The notes under the pieces were generated by a model. The model was given only the letters and a program-made list of their open reading frames with translations, ran no database searches and was not told the origin of the DNA. This document shows positions 60,741 through 64,000 of a stretch of DNA of 64,000 nt, in pieces. The DNA is from Phycisphaeraceae bacterium (GTDB lineage Bacteria; Planctomycetota; Phycisphaerae; Phycisphaerales; Phycisphaeraceae). The stretch covers positions 1 to 64,000 of the forward strand of contig JADLAP010000119.1 of the NCBI GenBank assembly GCA_020848195.1, read 5' to 3'. How positions within the stretch are numbered: the stretch's first letter is position 1; every line of letters begins with the position of its first letter. The translations under genes and the position numbers were made by a program.

Positions 60741-61642
60741 GCGCCAATGTCCAGGCCCAGGTCCAGGCATGGCGCGGAATGCGTCAGCGCGCCCACTGCG
60801 ATGCGGTCCACGCCGGTGCGGGCGATGTCCGTCACGGTGTCCATGTTCACGCCGCCGCTGGCTTCCAGTTCCACGCGATGGCCCGTGCGAGCCGCCGCTT
60901 CGTCGCGCATCGTCACCGCCTGGCGCATCTGCTTCGTCGTCATGTTGTCCAGCAGGGCAATGTCCACGCGGCAGAGCAGCACCATGGCCAGTTGTTCGAG
61001 CGAATCGACTTCCACCTCGAAAAACTTCGGCGGCGGCGTCAGCAGCAGCGACTTGGCGATCGCCCGCGCGATCGTCCGCGTCCACTGGTCCACCGGCACA
61101 TGGGCCAGATGATTGTCCTTGACCAGCACGGCATCATGCAGGCCGATGCGATGATTGAAGCCGCCGCCGCAGACGACGGCATATTTGGCCAAAGCACGCA
61201 GGCCGGGAATGGTTTTGCGCGTGTCGTAGATGCGCGCGGAAGTGCCGGCGACAGCCTGGACATAGCGGTCGGTCAGCGTGGCGATGCCGGAAAGATGGGT
61301 GACGAAGTTCAGGGCCACGCGTTCCATGGCGAGGATGGAAGCGATGGGGCCGGTGAAGCGGGCGACGATGTCGCCGGGGGCTGCAGCGTCGCCGTCGTGG
61401 CGAAGCGGCGTCACGTCGATGGCGGCGTCATAGGCGCGGGCGATCCACGGCAGCAGCACCAGTCCCGCCAGCCGGCCCGGCTTGCGCGACCGCATCTCCG
61501 CGCGGGCCATGCGATGCGGTTCGTCCATCAGCAGACTGGTCACATCCAGCCCGGCCGGCCCGACATCCTCGCGCTTCGCCTGCTCGATCAGCGCGATCGC
61601 CTGCGAAACCGTCAGATAATCCGTCCACGTCACGCGCATCAT
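60737..61642 (-). CDS. nadC: Nicotinate-nucleotide pyrophosphorylase (carboxylating)
   Basis: A 301-residue quinolinate phosphoribosyltransferase that makes nicotinate mononucleotide from quinolinate and PRPP in NAD synthesis. Conserved blocks are FVTHLSGIATLTDRYVQAVA, YDTRKTIPGLRALAKYAVVC, GGGFNHRIGLHDAVLVKDNH (R, K and H of the active site), EVEVDSLEQLA, IALLDNM and VELEASGGVNMDTVTDIART. Its ATG overlaps the ASCH gene stop and its stop overlaps the birA start, each by ATGA. This gives a three-gene cofactor-related operon. Confidence 0.95.
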   Translation of the reverse strand: MMRVTWTDYLTVSQAIALIEQAKREDVGPAGLDVTSLLMDEPHRMARAEMRSRKPGRLAGLVLLPWIARAYDAAIDVTPLRHDGDAAAPGDIVARFTGPIASILAMERVALNFVTHLSGIATLTDRYVQAVAGTSARIYDTRKTIPGLRALAKYAVVCGGGFNHRIGLHDAVLVKDNHLAHVPVDQWTRTIARAIAKSLLLTPPPKFFEVEVDSLEQLAMVLLCRVDIALLDNMTTKQMRQAVTMRDEAAARTGHRVELEASGGVNMDTVTDIARTGVDRIAVGALTHSAPCLDLGLDIGA

Positions 61643-62307
61643 GATGACGCCTCTCCGGTCCCCGTCACGAACCGGATGTTGTACCGGCCCGGACCCGCCG
61701 GCGTAAAGACCACCTGATCGCCGGGGATCAGTTGCTGATCCCGGAGCCACTTCAGCCAGCCGCGCCACTTGAGCCGTCGTGAGCCTTTAGCCAGTTCGCC
61801 GATGATTTCCGTGCCGTCGGGCAGCACGAGCGTGGCGGGAGTCTGGACGCCTTCGGGGGCCATGACATAGCGGTTGCGAACCGCCCCGGCCGAGAGCGCC
61901 GTGCGGTACTCGATCAACTCCGGCAACACGAACCACGCCAGGCCCTGTGATGGCGGCAGGGCTGGCCCCTCCGCCGTCGCCTTCACGTCACGCAGCTTGA
62001 TGAACGTGGCATATTTCGCCATCCGCTTGGCCTGCCAGTACTCCGGCTGCCCGCACACCTGCCGGTCATACCGTTTCCGCAGCGCGTCCACCTTCGCCGG
62101 CGTCAGGTTCTCCTCGAACCGCACCGCATCCGCTACCGCCTGCGCCATGTAAGGCCCGGATGAGGCTTTGAAATGGATCACATCGCCGACCGCCACTTCG
62201 CCGAACGGCGCGCGCCGCGTGATCGTCAGCCGGCTCTCCACCGTCTTGACCCCATTGAGGATCAACCGAATGTAAGGCCGCAGCAGGATGGCCACATGTC
62301 GCGCCAT
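61639..62307 (-). CDS. ASCH-domain protein
   Basis: A 222-residue protein. Residues about 1-75 match the ASCH (PUA-like) fold: AILLRPYIRLILNGVKTVES, then RLTITRRAPFGEVAVGDVIH and FKASSGPYMAQAVADAVRFE. ASCH proteins bind RNA or act on modified nucleosides. The C-terminal part (LPDGTEIIGELAKGSRRLKW, LIPGDQVVFTPAGPGRYNIR) looks like a small beta-barrel and I do not recognise it. The start at 62307 (MARHVAILLR) fits the domain start. First gene of the overlapping ASCH-nadC-birA set. Confidence 0.78.
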   Translation of the reverse strand: MARHVAILLRPYIRLILNGVKTVESRLTITRRAPFGEVAVGDVIHFKASSGPYMAQAVADAVRFEENLTPAKVDALRKRYDRQVCGQPEYWQAKRMAKYATFIKLRDVKATAEGPALPPSQGLAWFVLPELIEYRTALSAGAVRNRYVMAPEGVQTPATLVLPDGTEIIGELAKGSRRLKWRGWLKWLRDQQLIPGDQVVFTPAGPGRYNIRFVTGTGEASS

Positions 62308-62409
62308 GATGCGGAGTATAGACATTGACCGCACCGGCCTGCACGCAAACCGTCATGGGGAACAATGCCCGAAGGCCCAAATCCGAATGACGAACAAAGA
62401 CAATTGCCC

Positions 62410-62519
62410 AAACGAGCCGGAAGCGTAAGCGACGGCCCTTATGCGAATCACCTCAAAGGCTGTCATCGGAAGGCCGTCGCTCACGCTTCCGGCTCGTTTA
62501 GGCTGCTTACGCTTCCGGC
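62410..62519. repeat. 28-bp inverted repeat plus third partial copy
   Basis: Arms 62410-62437 (containing GAGCCGGAAGCGTAAGCGAC) and 62472-62499 are inverse copies over 28 bases with one mismatch and a 34-base gap. A third partial copy, GCTTACGCTTCCGGC at 62505-62519, is in the same orientation as the second arm and overlaps the last codons of the GH127 gene. The same core forms the outer arms of the element at 31873-32016. Located just after the GH127 stop, it could act as its terminator. Confidence 0.85.
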
Positions 62520-64000
62520 GCGGCGCCGACGCCGATGGGGTCCGGCGCCAGCCACAGCAGATGGTCCGGCTCGTCGCCCTGATTCGGCTGGCCGTCGAAA
62601 TACGTCACCGCCGTGTTCATGTCGGCAAACGGAATCAGATGCAGTTCGACGGTCTGATCCTTCAGCTTGCCGCGGACTTCCGCGCGCCTCTCGCCGCTGG
62701 ACAACACGCACGTCCGCACGTCCGGCATCGCGTGGTGGAGCTGTTCCTCCAGCCCCGGATGATCGGCTGGGTCCGCGCCCCAGACCACCGGCCCGCGCAT
62801 CACCGCCACGCGCTGCTGCTGCTTGCGAAAGCCGCGAACCAGACGCCAGGGCATGTCCAGCATCAGTTCAATGCGGTCGCCGGCCCGCCATGGCCGCAAG
62901 ATGGAGGCGTAGCCCTGATGCACGGGGCACGACACCGGCTGGCCGTTGACCTGGATCGCATGTCCCGCCGCCCAGCCGGGAATCCGCAAATCCACCGGGA
63001 ATTCCCCCGGTTGTTGCCCCGGTTGTTGCGGCGACAACTCCACGACGATGCGGCCATCCATGGGATATTCCGTGGTCAGTCGCAGCTCCAGTTTCCGTCC
63101 GCCGGCCAGCGTCGTGGCGGCCCGGCAGGATTCGTACAGGTCGATCGCCACGCCTTCGCCGTGCGGACGGAGGATGTGGTCCGGCAATTCGCCGAGGATG
63201 CGCCGGTAGTTGCCGGGGCAGCAGTAGGTGTCGTTGGGATGCCACGTGCGCGGGCCTTCCGCGGCGGAGTAGTAGCGGATGCGCCGACCATCGCGCGAGT
63301 TGGCGGCGAAGAGCGCGTTGTACATCGCCCGTTCGATCAGGTCGCCGAACCAGCCGTCGTGCGTGCGACCGAGCAGGTGAAATGCCCAGCGGATGAGGTA
63401 AGCCGCCGTGCAGGTTTCGCCGAGTTTGCCGTCGATACGTTGATCGCTGTGCCAGCATTCGGTGTGGCCGCAGTTTCCGCTGATGACCAGCCCGCCGCCG
63501 GCGCGGAGGTAGCCGATGACGGCCTGCGTCGCCGGTGGAATCGGCGCGCCTGCGGGCTGCATCTCCATCTGCGCCAGGCAGTGCGACAGGTACGCATACG
63601 CATGGCCCGCCACGCCGCCCTGCCTGCCTTCCACGATCGGATCGAACCAGCCGGGCACGTTCAGGTCGTGCTCAAGAAAATCGAGAAACGCCGGTTCGCC
63701 CGTCTGCCGGCCCAGTCGCAGCATCGCGCGGTCCACGCCGGTCAGGCACAGTTGAACCCACAGATAACCCTCGTTGACCTTGCGCCACTGCTGATTCTTC
63801 AGCCGCGACATCAACCATCGGCCCAGCTTCATCGCGCCGTCCAGACTGGCCTGATCGCCGAACACCATCGCGTTGTCCAGCAGCGCCTGGATGATGTACG
63901 CCTGTTCGTGCGCGTCCCAGCAGCGATGCCCGCGATCCGCTTCGCCGTAGCAGCCGATGTAGCCGTCGGCGTCCTGCGTCTTGAGCGTTTCGCTCACGAT
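62507..64000 (-). CDS. GH127 beta-L-arabinofuranosidase-like protein, C-terminal part (cut by window edge)
   Basis: Nearly 500 residues of a DUF1680/GH127 protein; the frame stays open to the window end and the family N-terminus is missing. Recognisable blocks are GYIGCYGEADRGHRCWDAHE, HTECWHSDQRIDGKLGETCT, AYLIRWAFHLLGRTHDGWFG, LIERAMYNALFAANSRDGRR and the catalytic WHPNDTYCCPGNYRRILGEL. The double Cys corresponds to the zinc-bound cysteine nucleophile pair of HypBA1-type enzymes. A C-terminal beta domain follows (ELRLTTEYPMDGRIVVELSP). It releases L-arabinofuranose or a similar sugar. The last codons and stop lie inside a GCCGGAAGCGTAAGC repeat copy. Confidence 0.9.
   Translation of the reverse strand: MVSETLKTQDADGYIGCYGEADRGHRCWDAHEQAYIIQALLDNAMVFGDQASLDGAMKLGRWLMSRLKNQQWRKVNEGYLWVQLCLTGVDRAMLRLGRQTGEPAFLDFLEHDLNVPGWFDPIVEGRQGGVAGHAYAYLSHCLAQMEMQPAGAPIPPATQAVIGYLRAGGGLVISGNCGHTECWHSDQRIDGKLGETCTAAYLIRWAFHLLGRTHDGWFGDLIERAMYNALFAANSRDGRRIRYYSAAEGPRTWHPNDTYCCPGNYRRILGELPDHILRPHGEGVAIDLYESCRAATTLAGGRKLELRLTTEYPMDGRIVVELSPQQPGQQPGEFPVDLRIPGWAAGHAIQVNGQPVSCPVHQGYASILRPWRAGDRIELMLDMPWRLVRGFRKQQQRVAVMRGPVVWGADPADHPGLEEQLHHAMPDVRTCVLSSGERRAEVRGKLKDQTVELHLIPFADMNTAVTYFDGQPNQGDEPDHLLWLAPDPIGVGAAPEA

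Overview
The window reads as chromosome from a GC-rich member of the Planctomycetota, most likely a Phycisphaerae-type or related PVC-group bacterium. The reasons are four pseudopilin-like genes with the F-T-L-I-E signature and a C-terminal D-G-H block, LacI-type regulators heading glycan loci, many secreted LamG/CBM9-like/DUF-type carbohydrate proteins, and an intergenic repeat (GAGCCGGAAGCGTAAGCGAC) that I associate from memory with planctomycete genomes. The assignment rests on gene content only.

Layout. 1-1244: end of a family 2 glycosyltransferase, then a Phd/RelE toxin-antitoxin pair. 1377-6688: glycan locus 1 (LacI regulator, pseudopilin, secreted orphan, DUF4838/CBM9-like protein), followed by tRNA-Leu(UAA) and an IS256-type transposase scrap. 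7455-16113: glycan locus 2 on the minus strand (pseudopilin, LamG protein, LamG-CBM9-DUF6067 protein, TIM-barrel hydrolase) with a divergent LacI gene; a perfect 14-bp palindrome overlaps the promoter. 16637-20046: two translationally coupled membrane-anchored SPFH proteins with vault-like repeats. 20187-24619: a compact six-gene run (ECF sigma factor, small acidic protein, ImmA/IrrE peptidase, three-component ABC-2 transporter). 24685-26412: Fur regulator and an MgtC/DUF4010 membrane protein. 26507-29630: leuA with overlapping acetyltransferase and methyltransferase genes, preceded by a Leu-rich leader peptide and an intrinsic terminator, i.e. a transcription attenuator. 29691-33686: two toxin-antitoxin pairs, an alpha/alpha-barrel protein, a nested inverted-repeat element and a nucleotidyltransferase. 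33742-36838: a DUF5703-type hydrolase and an rRNA/tRNA SpoU methylase. 37012-54435: glycan locus 3, about 17 kb, led by LacI and pseudopilin genes that overlap by ATGA. 54461-62307: uvrA, a low-GC SIR2-domain gene (probable defence), hicBA, and an overlapping birA-nadC-ASCH operon. 62410-64000: inverted repeat and a truncated GH127 gene.

How it fits together. Three glycan loci share one plan: a LacI regulator with a palindrome at its promoter, a pseudopilin gene, then secreted (Sec signal) and cytoplasmic hydrolases. This suggests substrate-specific induction and stepwise depolymerisation, although the substrates cannot be read from sequence. Two units look least described: the sigma/ImmA/ABC operon at 20187-24619 and the SPFH pair at 16637-20046. 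The SIR2 gene at 57462-59192 is the best candidate for an acquired antiphage gene. Four distinct toxin-antitoxin modules are scattered through the window.
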